Shown here piece by piece: positions 47,067-57,767 of a stretch of 64,000 bases of DNA. The stretch lies in assembly GCF_001640805.2 (NCBI RefSeq), contig NC_066837.1, positions 25,504,467 through 25,568,466 of the forward strand, read 5' to 3'. The position numbers were made by a program, and so were the translations under genes. Source of the stretch: Lates calcarifer. Lineage: Eukaryota; Chordata; Actinopteri; Centropomidae. The notes below the pieces were generated by a model. The model saw only the letters and a list, made by a program, of their open reading frames with translations, made no database searches and was not told the DNA's origin. Each line of letters starts with the position of its first letter. Within the stretch, counting starts at the first letter, position 1.

Positions 47067-50000
47067 TCAAGGCCTCACCACAAAGACAGACACCAGCAGG
47101 CACAACCACAGTGGCAGCGACAGAGTTAAAGCAGGAGGGCCACCCGAACGAACAATTGAGTGATAGCACTTTCCCACATTGCCAACTTTATCTACAGCTA
47201 CGAACTCAACAATCTGCGAGCAGCAGGAGGCATTGTAGTTCGCCTGGATGATGGGATCAGTCAGCGAGGTGTGTGAGAGCGTTCCATTGCCCTGTCGCAG
47301 GGAGATGCTCTCTATCCCGGTGCCGTTTCCATCTGTAAGGTTTGCAGAGAGCTCCCACTGGAAAGGTCTACACTGAGACACATCTTGAGGGCAATTAGCA
47401 GCCAACACGCTAACCACTTCACACAAAGGCTGAACAAAATCTGTGATCTGGAGAGACAAAAGAAGTGGGAAATGTATGTATTAATCACAGCAAAGGGAAG
47501 TGCATCTTTTCTATGGCTTTTCTATTTATTTATTTCACTCTTTCCGATGTGTGTTTGGTTACCTTGCTAACAACAGATAATCTCATAACGACGTAATTGG
47601 AGTCAACACCACTGGAAGACTTGGCTTCCATAGTCAGAGTGATATCAGTGCCTGATGGTGTGCTGGCAGGTGGTGTAATGGTCAACGTATTATTAGTATA
47701 TTGTCCGGTTGTCAAGGTGAGGCTGTGAAGAGAAGAGAAAAAATACCTGTCAGATAGACACTAGGTCAGGCCAGCTTTTTCCTTGGTTTTCAGTCTTTGG
47801 GCTAGCTAAGCTAACCAACTTCCAATTCTAGATCCATATTTAACTCAAAGACATGAGAGTGGAATCAATCTCTTTTCTGCAGCCTAACCTCTGCAAGAAA
47901 GCAAAGTAGACTATTTCCCAAAATGGTAAGCTATTCTTGTTAATGTTGATAAGGACAGTTAACAGTGGAATTCTTTGAGATTGCTTCCCCTCACCTGTTT
48001 GGGTAGGACATGGGGAAGTTTCTGTCATTTCTGGCATTGATTGAGTACTGTCCACCAGGGCCCTGGGTCATTACACTGAAGGGGAGCTTGAAGGCTTCTC
48101 CTGGCTCCACACTGCTGTCCACCACAGCCTAGAGAGAAAATGAAAGAAAAGAACCAGGGAAAGGAACAGGTGAACAGGAGTGATGTCATTCTTATAATAT
48201 TAAAAAGCTTCTAAAATAAACTGGATCAGTATTCCTTTGCTAGCTCATGGTTCAATCAAGGTTGTGAGGATGATGTGAAGACACAGACCTGGATGTTCAC
48301 TTTGGAGACAGACATCTGGGTAGTAGACTGCCTCTGAAATTCACTGTTTGACACTTTGTCTGTTCCTTTCAGAATGACCACAAACTCTCCCTCAGGAACC
48401 TCATCAACAGTCACCAGGATGTCTCCGTTGCCCATGTCAGTCATTGTGCTATTGCTCACAGCCTCAGGACCAGACACAGTTATAAGGCCAATGTTTCCAA
48501 CAGTCATCGAGGATGGACCTTTCCTTCCCATTACTGAAACCATCAGGGTAGCTGGCTGGCCTGGGTTCCCAGAAGAGAGAAGGCAGAGAAGCAAGGTAGT
48601 GACAAGAATGAGAGCAAAATTTATTTTTTTCAGGCATAAACACTGGTTACCTTTTGGCATGGGTGGAGGAAAGAGACTTCGATTTTCACGAACCTGATCA
48701 TGGGCTAAGAAAAACACTTTTTTTTAGCCCTGTCCTGAGCATTACTGATTAAAATGAATTTACTCACAGGAACTTAGCTGAGTAATTTGCAGTTCAGTAG
48801 ACATGCATGAACTGATCTTTTGGTCACTTATGAGCAGGATGTAATCACAACATTTTTGTATTATAACATTAAAAAATTGGTTACAGTGAACTTGTTAGCA
48901 AACAGTTTCACAGTTTGCACATCCTGTAGACACAGAGAAAAAATAGAACTAACTGAACTGTGTTTCTGACGTGTAAAATTCATGTCCAAGATCCACTCTG
49001 ATTTGGCTCTTTAGCTTCTAATTCCTCTCACAAGTCACAAGCTAATTGCTACATTTATTTGTCTGCTGTTTGGTGGTGGACAGGAAGTGTATACTTGGTT
49101 TATTGGAGCTTTTATAACTGAAAACAGCTTCTGCATCTGAAAACAATGATGAGGGAGGCAAGAGTGAACTAAAATAAGAAATTTTGCCTCAAAACCAAAA
49201 CAACAAGCTAAAAGATGTTAAGACAGCCCGTAGAATGAAGGGGACCTGACTAATTACATCATCACATCATCGTCATCTTATTGACAGTAATTTGGATGTT
49301 TGATATCATGATTGTAAAATATTGAATATTATTAAACATTAAAATGTACAGAGTATAATGCTGTTGTGAAAGTGTAAAATAGATTTATTGCATGTTACCT
49401 GCTTGTGGACGTCCACTGAGTACTGCATAACCTGGGTGAGGTCCCTTGAAGCTTTCCACAAAGTCATAGATAAATGTAATAGTACTCTGGCCTGGAAGCA
49501 CAAACACACATTTACAGTAAATACAGATACACACCAAGAACTCAGTGAATACATCAACTTAAATTCTGATTTTAGAAGGAGCATCTTCAAACTTTGCATG
49601 GACCAAAAGCTCTGGGAATAAATACTATTGATAAGTAGTATATTTACTTTAATAAATATTACTGATAAGTAGTATATTTACTTTAATCTGCAAATCAAGC
49701 TGTGTGTAAGAAGACAGAATTTCAACAGTGCTTTTACATAGAAAGGGATTGTGTAACTGACCTGTAACTTTGAGAGTATATGGTTGGTTAGACTTGATGT
49801 TGAGCTGCCAGGTTCCTGTCAGCTTGTCAGCACTGAGACGAATTCTCCTCAGGTTACCAACTGTCTTAATGGTCCCCAGTTTACCACTGGCCTCAGTGTT
49901 GCTCTGGCTCACACCTGGAATGTTTAGCAGTTATTATTGGTCATAAAGATATATCACAACAATGTTCTCAGTAAGAAATGGTAACTGGACTGCACTTATT

Positions 50001-53000
50001 GTATATAGCTCTTTTCGAGTCATATCAACCACTCAAACCGCTTCACACTAAAGGTCACATTCACCCATTCACACACACATTCATATAGCACTTTTTCTAT
50101 ACATTTAAGTGCTCTCTAACGAAGACACACACATTCATACACCAATGACACATCCAAGGTAGTTTGTAGTTCAGTATCTTGCCCCAGGATACTTTGGCAC
50201 ACGGACTGATATCAAACCACAGACCTTCAGATTGGTGGGTTACTGCTACCTCAACAACAACATCCGTCCAACAAATCTTATTGGATGACACATGACTTAA
50301 ACTGGTGCAAACATTGCACTGAGACTGACGAACTACCTGCAGGGTTGGTCAGTGTGAAAGTAATGGATGTTCCTGTGATGTAGATGGTGACGTTTTGAAG
50401 AGATTCATCCAGCATGAAAGGAAAGGTCTCCTGCTTCCCAGGGTGCCTTGCTCTATGAAGAACTGTAACCTAAAGCAGCAAGAAGGGCAAAAGGAGAAAA
50501 TTTGATGATTTCAATTTTTCAGACTGGTCCAATCAATAAGGGCCTGCTGCATATAAGATGAACCAATAGTCTTACCAGAGCTGAAGTAGAGGTGTCAAGG
50601 ATCACATCTGTGGCCTCAGGCAGCTGTTTCTTGGACACCTGGATGGCCTGGCCACCAGAGGCCAGAGCCAGGTCTTTGTAATCGTCAAAGGAAGCAGCTC
50701 TGATGGAACGACGGCGCCTCCTACTTGCCCCGGTCATGAAGAATGACACCTATGGATATTAAGTAATGTGGAGATTGCACCCCCAGTCATTCAAGTTAAC
50801 TTCATGTAAACAGATTGAATGAACACTGGTTGTCACTGGTGTCAGTCAGTATTTACCGTTGACTTGGTTCTTCTGATGAGAGCAACAATCGTGTCCTTTA
50901 GGGCAATGTCTTTGGCTATGGCATCAGTGAAAACATAGATGTGGGAGGAAGCTGGGGCACCAGTCAGAGCCAACTGGAGAGCCAAAATAATGGACCTGAT
51001 CAGTTCATTCTGAACCACAACAGTCTTTCAGCGATCCATAAAAATATCTATACAATTTTTCTCTAATGAATCCATCCTAGTTACAGTATTACAATATCAT
51101 CGCTTTAGTACCTGAAGTCCCGACAGGCACATCTCAGGGATATCTCCCCCTCCTGTCGCTTTGAGTTTAGAGATTTCTTTTTTCATCTTATCAGGGTCTG
51201 TTGTCCTGATCATAGGCCCAAAACCTAAGTAAAAAAGACACAGAAAATGTTTCCTTTAATCCTAAGGAACTACTGTGACTGTATACAGATTTACAGTAAG
51301 CACATGATTCTACTTTAAAACAGATCATACAATAAAATGCACTTCTAACAGTTTCCTAAACATGGCCAGTAGGGTAGAAGAGTTCATACTGGGGTCATTG
51401 AAGGGCACCAGGATGTACTCGGAGGGTTCATCCTGTGTTCCTTTTTTGCTGTCAATGATTTCATAAACAACCGCCCTGGCTTCATCGATATCATCAGACA
51501 TACTACCGGTAGTGTCAATAACAAAGCACACAACAGATGAGCGGGCAATCCCCATCATTCTATGAGAAAGAAAGAGAGAATGTTTCTTTATATCCTATGG
51601 TACAATTTTCATTAATGCACAAGTAAATATTTTTCATATCTAACTGTGATACCTCAGAAAGTCATTGTCCCCGACAGCTAACCGGATGTCCTCTAGCAAC
51701 TGGAGACTTGCAGCTACAGCTGCATTCACAGCAGCAGTATGGAAGGCCACATTGTCAGAGCGACGTTCATCTTTGTTGATGCCACCACGAGGAACTGTTG
51801 TACTAGTCAGGTCACCTTCGCCTCCATGGCTACATTTACCTGGTTCAAGACAGAAGGGACAGGTCAAACTGGATCATGATTCAAAATGATTATTACAGGT
51901 GCCTTGTGCCTGTGCTCTATGCTCAAGTGTTCTTTTATAGGTAGATTGATCTGCCTTGTGCAATTTAATTTAATGTTTGTATTGTACTCTAGTCAGAACA
52001 AACATGATTTCACATAACTATTTCATGAGTGTTACATCTGGAATTTATTTGTTTTATTAAAACCTAGCAAATACTGAGGCAACTTGAATGTCTAAGTAAC
52101 AGAGGTGATGTATGTGAAATTACTGGTTAACAATAATATTTAGATTCTCTATATATATTCACATATTTTACCAGTCTCATATTTGTATATTAATAAATAT
52201 AAAGCCACAGCAAGCAGTTGGTTATCTTGGATAAGCAAAGACTGAAAACTAGTCAGACAGCTGTAAGAGTAGCATTGATCTATATGAATGACTTCATTCT
52301 AAATGCTTTTTAAAAAATTTAATTAGCATTCTAACAATAATAAAATATATTTGTTTAACCTGCTTTAAACTATAGTAAGTGAGAAACTGTATGGTTTTGT
52401 CTTCTTTCTTCTGCTGCTTTTTTCAAGTCATATATCCAAGGAATAATGGTCTTGAATGTTGACTAGCTGTGGAATTTAACTCCCTCCTTGAGGTCAGTTA
52501 AAACTGTATTTATCTTATTGGTGGATTTTGACAAGGCATCTGCACACCCTGTAGTGGTAATATCTATGTATTTAGATATGCCTATGGAGATATGTTTGCC
52601 AGTGATACCTTTCGGCTTGGCAGAAGAGAATATTCCCATGTAGCCTGATGTAAGTTTCTTCTCTTTCAGGATGTTGGGGAGGATGGGATTAGGGCATGTT
52701 CCACTGGCACAGTCACTGCAGGTGGCAGTGTTGACATCTGCATAAGCAAAGTGCAAACAAGATACAGGATAAACAATGCATTTATCTCCAGACCAAGGTA
52801 AGTAGGCATTGCTTCATTTCACAACTTGACAGTTGCTGTTTGAAGTAGCAAGTTGGGAGTGTTTTAGTTTTCATAACAGCATTATTCCACAGCCAGGTAA
52901 AACAGTAGTTTCCCAGCCAATAATTTAGTTTAATTGTTCTTAATTTAGTACAATAATTGAACTAATATCTGAAAGCTGTGTAGTTATCTGATATTAATAC

Positions 53001-54772
53001 CAACCAGCCAATCAGAACTAAGCACTCTGTATAGTCATAGCATAAAGACAAAACAACACACTCTGCTCTTTGGACTACAGATATGCTCCCAGATGGAGTT
53101 TTACCCAACCTACAACTGTATGAAAATTGTCTACTCTATGACACTATACTCAACCCAGAGAAATATATACATGCTCCATCCTATTGTTATGCCAGATATA
53201 CAAATGCTCATACACACACCTGCTAGGTTTTCCAGTGGCAGATCTGAGCGTATGAGGTTGATGTATGGCTCTGTGTATCCCAGCTCCACCCAGTTACTGT
53301 GGCTGTAGAAGTCCTGATAATACATGGAAACACATTTACAACCTGTCCTCCATTCTGTGCCTGTTTGTTTTTCTACTTCATTTCTCAGTTTTCGCTTTAA
53401 CTTCTTTATGCCTAGTTGCAACTTTCACCTGGAGTGTATGAAGAACTTTGCCCAGTGTTTCCCTGGCAGCCTGGAAGTTCTCTTCACGAACATTAGCTTT
53501 AATGGCAACCATGCCCTCTGTGATTAGGCGTCGTCCCCCCAGGAAGTCCTCTGAGTTGAAATGATGTGGCGCACTGAAAGAATTTTTCACAAGTAATTAC
53601 TTGATTAGTGTACAGGCAAATAATGATATTGTTAAAGCTTTACAACATTCACTGTCCCATTATGTTGGTGCTTTTAAATAACTGTTAAATATCTTGTTTC
53701 GATTTTCCTCCCACCTGTTGACAAAGTCACGGTCTACCAGTCCATTCTGGGTGTAGATTTCTTGAAGAGCAGAGTGAAACTTAGCACCTGACACCTCTCC
53801 TTTTGCTGTGGGTCCTAGACAGGCCTTAACCAACTCCTCAGGAGAGGAACCCTGGAGGGAGAAAAGACTGTTAGCCTTAAGAGAACCGTGTTTGTCTCAA
53901 AGAGTATGATAGAGTGGTTAAAAAATGAGGGAGCTTATCACTGCCTATCAGTGCTCATCTCTGCTTTTATATAAAAATGACTCCCCTAAGTCCCCACTAC
54001 ATGCTTGCTTGCTTAGATGAGAAGATCGATGCCATTGTTTCTTCCGTATGCTAAATATGAAGCTACCATCAGCAGCCATTTGGGTTAGCTAAGCGTAACG
54101 ACTGGAAACAGAGGGGAAGACCTATCCTGGCATTGCCCACTGTTGAAAAAATTCTCATGTGACGCTAAGCTAATGGCTGCTGGTTGTATGCAAGAAAGGG
54201 AATAAGCTAATTTCCAAAGCATTGAACTGTTCCTTTAAAAATATGGCATGGAACATTTATCTAGTGTATTCTGTATATGTTTTCCCCTTTATATTTATAT
54301 ATACATATATATATGTGTGTGTAATTTATATTGTATGCTAAATATGAAAGTGATCCCAAAACATTTAACTATTACTTTAAAAATATGGCATGGAACAAAC
54401 CACAAAGTGAACATTAATCTAATGTATTCTATTCCTCCCTTGCTTTTATGTGTCCAGACTGAATTAAAACACACAATTATGTTAACATGTGGATGAATGT
54501 TTGTGTTTTCCTGAGTGTGTGTGTTTTTCTGCATGTTGTGTGACGAGGTTTGTGCTGTCTTGCACATTCATTATCTTAAATCCTACCGTGGGTTTGAATT
54601 CATGACCAGCTGCCTCAGCCACCGCCCGACATGTTTCCGTCACTTTTTGCAATAGAGCTGTACCTGTGATGCTGATATGAGTGGATGCCCCACCCCCGAT
54701 GGGGACAAAGGCTACAGCGGGCCCTGCCATCAGGGCCAAACTCAGCAGGACTGTTCCCAACCCTGAAGTCAT
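47067..54772 (-). CDS. vwa7: von Willebrand factor A domain-containing protein 7-like, 17 exons, 925 aa
   Basis: A predicted secreted or cell-surface protein; its function is poorly known. Coding exons run 54,772-54,587, 53,851-53,715, 53,573-53,429, 53,313-53,220, 52,737-52,609, 51,839-51,653, 51,559-51,390, 51,224-51,112, 50,973-50,857, 50,749-50,576, 50,469-50,337, 49,914-49,762, 49,491-49,399, 48,560-48,289, 48,128-47,995, 47,722-47,563 and 47,447-47,067. All junctions are GT-AG, phases agree throughout, and the length is close to human VWA7 (about 890 aa). Residues 1-22 are a signal peptide. VWA7-type N-terminal blocks (DFYSHSNWVELG, GKCSHGG, RGGINKD) precede the VWA domain (about 297-480), which has a complete MIDAS start, DTTGSMS, at 308-314. 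The C-terminal half looks like beta-rich extracellular domains. The last about 21 residues are hydrophobic, consistent with a membrane anchor or GPI signal. A non-coding exon lies upstream. Confidence 0.9.
47772..47940 (+). mobile_element. MITE-like dispersed repeat, copy 3, in VWA7 intron 15
   Basis: Reads GGGCTAGCTAAGCTAACC, ACATGAGAGTGGAATCAATC, AAGAAAGCAAAGTAG and TTTCCCAAAATGG in order. The same intron of VWA7 copy 2 lacks it; there AGACATTAGG runs directly to GTTGATAAGG. It was therefore probably inserted after the duplication. Confidence 0.55.
49010..49260 (+). repeat. dispersed repeat in VWA7 copy 1 intron 13
   Basis: Contains TTTGTCTGCTGTTTGGTGG, CAGGAAGTGTATACTTGG and AACAATGATGAGGGAGGC. 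The equivalent intron of copy 2 has the same element at about 63,350-63,600, so it predates the duplication. Related to the repeat at 18,180-18,520. Confidence 0.45.
49977..50265 (-). mobile_element. tRNA-derived SINE, copy 2, in VWA7 intron 11
   Basis: Same family and orientation as the copy at 7460-7752: a worn tRNA-like head (B box GGTTTGATATC, mutated) at 50,265-50,205, a body with CACACATTC-rich sequence, and a tail AGCGGTTTGAGTGGTTGA. The head is more decayed than in copy 1, so this one is older or under less constraint. It lies wholly inside the intron between exons 50,469-50,337 and 49,914-49,762. Confidence 0.75.
53985..54240 (+). mobile_element. MITE-like dispersed repeat, copy 4, in VWA7 intron 1
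   Basis: Blocks GGTTAGCTAAGCGTAACG, GACGCTAAGCTAATGGC, GCAAGAAAGGGAATAAGC and TTGAACTGTTCCTTTAAAAA follow the family order. Intronic and non-coding. Confidence 0.55.
54296..54322. repeat. (TA)/(GT) simple repeat in VWA7 intron 1
   Basis: A TATATACATATATATATG run followed by GTGTGTG. Simple sequence only. Confidence 0.8.
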
Positions 54773-55634
54773 GCCTAATCTACAGGGAGAGAAAAAAATG
54801 ACTTATTATCAGATTAGTTAACTGAGACGTGCTGGAAAAGGACTGATAAATCCATTCGGGTCAGTTGATGTTCTGATTGTATTTGCTCATAATGCCAAAT
54901 GTTCCTGGAAAATATATAGTATAAGAGAGCGTTTAGGACAGAGAATCAGAGTTTCAATCTTTCAACAGTCTGTTTTAGGGGAAATGACAGAGGAAAAAGA
55001 GAATGCTCAGGAACAGATTATTTAATGATCAGCCACAATACAAAATACAGTATGTAAAGGAGAAGGTGAAAGGAAACTAAGTCATTACATACAACTCAAG
55101 CTGGTTCTAGGAGCTTTGTCTGTTGAATTCTTTCAAATATCCTGGTGCTTTTCAGGAAAATTGAGATCTTCTATTTTAAGCCGAGTCAAACTATTTAATG
55201 TACAGAACTGAACCTGATACTAGATCTGTACATAAAGACACATATTTAGCACACAACTGAAAAATGTGTCACTCTCAATCAACTGTATTATTGCACTTTT
55301 TGCCTTGTTCTTTATTTACTATTCACACAGATCAGTATTTACAACAAAGAGCAAGTTTCATCAAGTAAAACTTCAACAAACATTAAAATAAGGTTTTAAT
55401 TGAAAAAATATAGATTTTAAGTTGTGTACAGTTTAAAAAGTTATCTATTTATTTATATTTGATATTTGATTTCCATTTCCTTAAGTTTTTTTTTTTTATG
55501 AAGTTAAAGGTCTAGGAAGATATTATATTTTTGAAAATTATTTTGTTTGAGAAGAAGTACTTTAAAATGTGGGAAGCAATTTGAGCACCTCATCAATTAA
55601 ATTAGAAAAGTTGAACTTTGAAATAAAATCATAC

Positions 55635-55700
55635 CTTGATGTTTCTTAGCTGTGGTGACTTCAGCAGCTCTTAAAGAAGTGTAGCATGCAGCCCCACCAC
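55635..55700 (-). other. non-coding first exon of VWA7 copy 1
   Basis: On the minus strand, sequence ending ACATCAAG is followed by a GTATGATT donor at 55,634. The first coding exon begins at 54,779 after a CCCTGTAG acceptor, 7 nt before the ATG. The 5' end is set only by the TATA box upstream and is approximate. Confidence 0.5.
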
Positions 55701-55713
55701 GCTTCTACAGAAG

Positions 55714-55722
55714 AATATATAC
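55714..55722 (-). promoter_or_regulatory. TATA-like box of VWA7 copy 1
   Basis: Minus-strand TATATATTC lies about 25-30 bp before the presumed 5' end of the non-coding exon. A CCCTATATG sequence sits a little further upstream. This is consistent with a focused promoter but is not proof of one. Confidence 0.4.
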
Positions 55723-55739
55723 TGTACTTAGCATATAGG

Positions 55740-57009
55740 GGGTGAGAGGGTGGAGATTTGAACATTTAAAAAGGATCCATACAGTGTGGGTGTATTTGTG
55801 GGTGTGCACGCTATCTTATTGTTCAGAAATGTTCTGAATTGCTTTTCAGCTCATAAAAAGCTTACTTATCACCATTATAAACCCAGTCAGAATGGTGTCA
55901 TAAATCACACCTACATACCCACTTCACTGTAATATTGTGCAATGCCACAAACTGGGATAAGTGATATATTTGTTTACCCCACAAATGAGTACTATGTTAG
56001 TAAAAAAGTTTTTACTGCATAAACAGGTTCAAACAAAGGTAGGGCAAGTTAACTTGAAGCATTTTACCCACCCCTCCTGTTGGACATGGAGAACTGGAAT
56101 GTAATGACCTCAACAGCATTATGTAGTCATACAGCTTTCCTTTGGATGTTAATAAATCAAAGTTGTGTGCACGTGGTGCAGTGATGAACTGTCTTTCCAG
56201 AGCACGAGTCTTAAGTACAATTGTTGGTTAAAGCACAGCCTAAAAGCATATCTTTGCAGATATTAGCAAAGATGCTAGCACCGAGACTGGATGTAGCCAT
56301 GCTCGGCAACTGTACATGACGTCTTCGTCATGTATGTCAGACTATAGTTGGCAGGTTGATAACTTGTTATTTCCTGTTAAGCTCACACCCTATTCTTTAC
56401 ATGCTGTCCCCTCATAGCTTCCTGCATGTAGACCTGGTTCACACATATTCATGCACGAGCATTTGGCCTTCGTGCCTCAGCCTTTGATAATGATAACTGA
56501 ATAATTGATAATGGTCACATGGTTTTACATTCATTATACCATATATTCATTCATTATATCACATAATCTCCCCTCTGGGGATCGCCAGACTCCCAACCAA
56601 CCAATCAATGCAAGTGAGGGTGAAATAACCCGGCATCGTCATGCTGCGAAAAATTCCCCCACAACCCCCAAACAATCTTTTCAAGTCACTGGGCGTTCAC
56701 GTTCACACATCTGCATTCATTGCGCATATATATATATATATATACATATATATATTGTATATATATATATATATATTTGACGTGGATTATTTGAACCCAG
56801 TTATGAATGTAAGCAGGGCAAACATCATTGAGTTAGCACTTCGCTGCGTTGTGCAGTTATGTGTAATTAAAACATTAAAACATTAAAATACAAGTCAGAA
56901 TATAATCTCCTTGGTTATTTGGTTTGGTTTGGTTTGATTTGGTTTATTGATTATTATGACACAAATATCAAATGTTTCTGCCAGTGTTTTTTAAAATTAA
57001 CTCAATTGA
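55740..57009. other. intergenic region between the two VWA7 copies
   Basis: No exon seen. Contains the TA-rich palindromic tract at 56,727-56,778 and a GGTTTGGTTTGGTTT repeat near 56,925-56,945. Confidence 0.5.
56727..56778. repeat. (TA)n tract with internal palindrome
   Basis: Two TATATATA runs are separated by CATATATATATTGTATATA, together about 50 bp of nearly pure alternating A and T. Such tracts can extrude cruciforms. Confidence 0.85.
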
Positions 57010-57767
57010 TTAATTAATTAAAGCCACATGTGTACATTTTATGAAACCTGTAGAATTTAGATCAGTGTAAAATAATGCATTGCATTCAGTGTGTCACAAA
57101 CCGACCAACTGACACAAACTTGCTGTGTCAATATTATTAATATATTCTTCTTCTTCTTTTTCTTCTTCTTCTTATCATTTTTATTATTATTGTTATTAAA
57201 GTCAATTAAGTCTTATAGGGTCACACAAAACACATTCTTGAGATTTCTGCCACCATTCTAGTACAGTGGAGGTTTGGCAAATGTTTGAGAAATAACATTA
57301 GGAAAAACTCTTCAGGCTTGTGTGCAGAAACAATGTTGTAGTCACAGACCATCTCAAGAACTTCTACTGAAGATTTTGTCTCTGAAAACTGTTGGGAATG
57401 AGGCATGTCACCACTGCACGATGACTAGTTGTTCTTGTATATCAACCTTTCCATTTATTCCAATAGTAAATATTACTTTACAACATTATCATTCTCTTCA
57501 AATCTGACTGTTCCATTCTGCCATACATGCTGCTCTCTGGTTCTCTTAGGATCCTAACCGTCTTAAGAGAACCCATCAGTCCACATCCCCAGAGTATTAC
57601 TTTCTTTGTTTACAAAATGTAAACAAAGCCCTGAATCTTACCTTTATGAAATTCTAATGATATAAAATTGTAAGTGTGTCCATAGAAGATTATTTACCGC
57701 ACATAAACATTTTCCATAGTAAATGTGCCTGCAGACATAAGATGCTGAGCAACCTACCCTATGCCCT
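57010..57767 (-). other. 3' flank of VWA7 copy 2
   Basis: Diverged counterpart of 46,150-47,066, with an inserted TTC-rich simple repeat near 57,147-57,175. The segment 57,731-57,767 is nearly identical to 47,031-47,066. No gene seen. Confidence 0.5.

Noticed and set aside
47060..47251. Plus-strand ORF repeated almost exactly at 57,761-57,952
   Set aside because: It is antisense to the last exon of VWA7 and is duplicated only because that exon is. The minus-strand frame is the real one.
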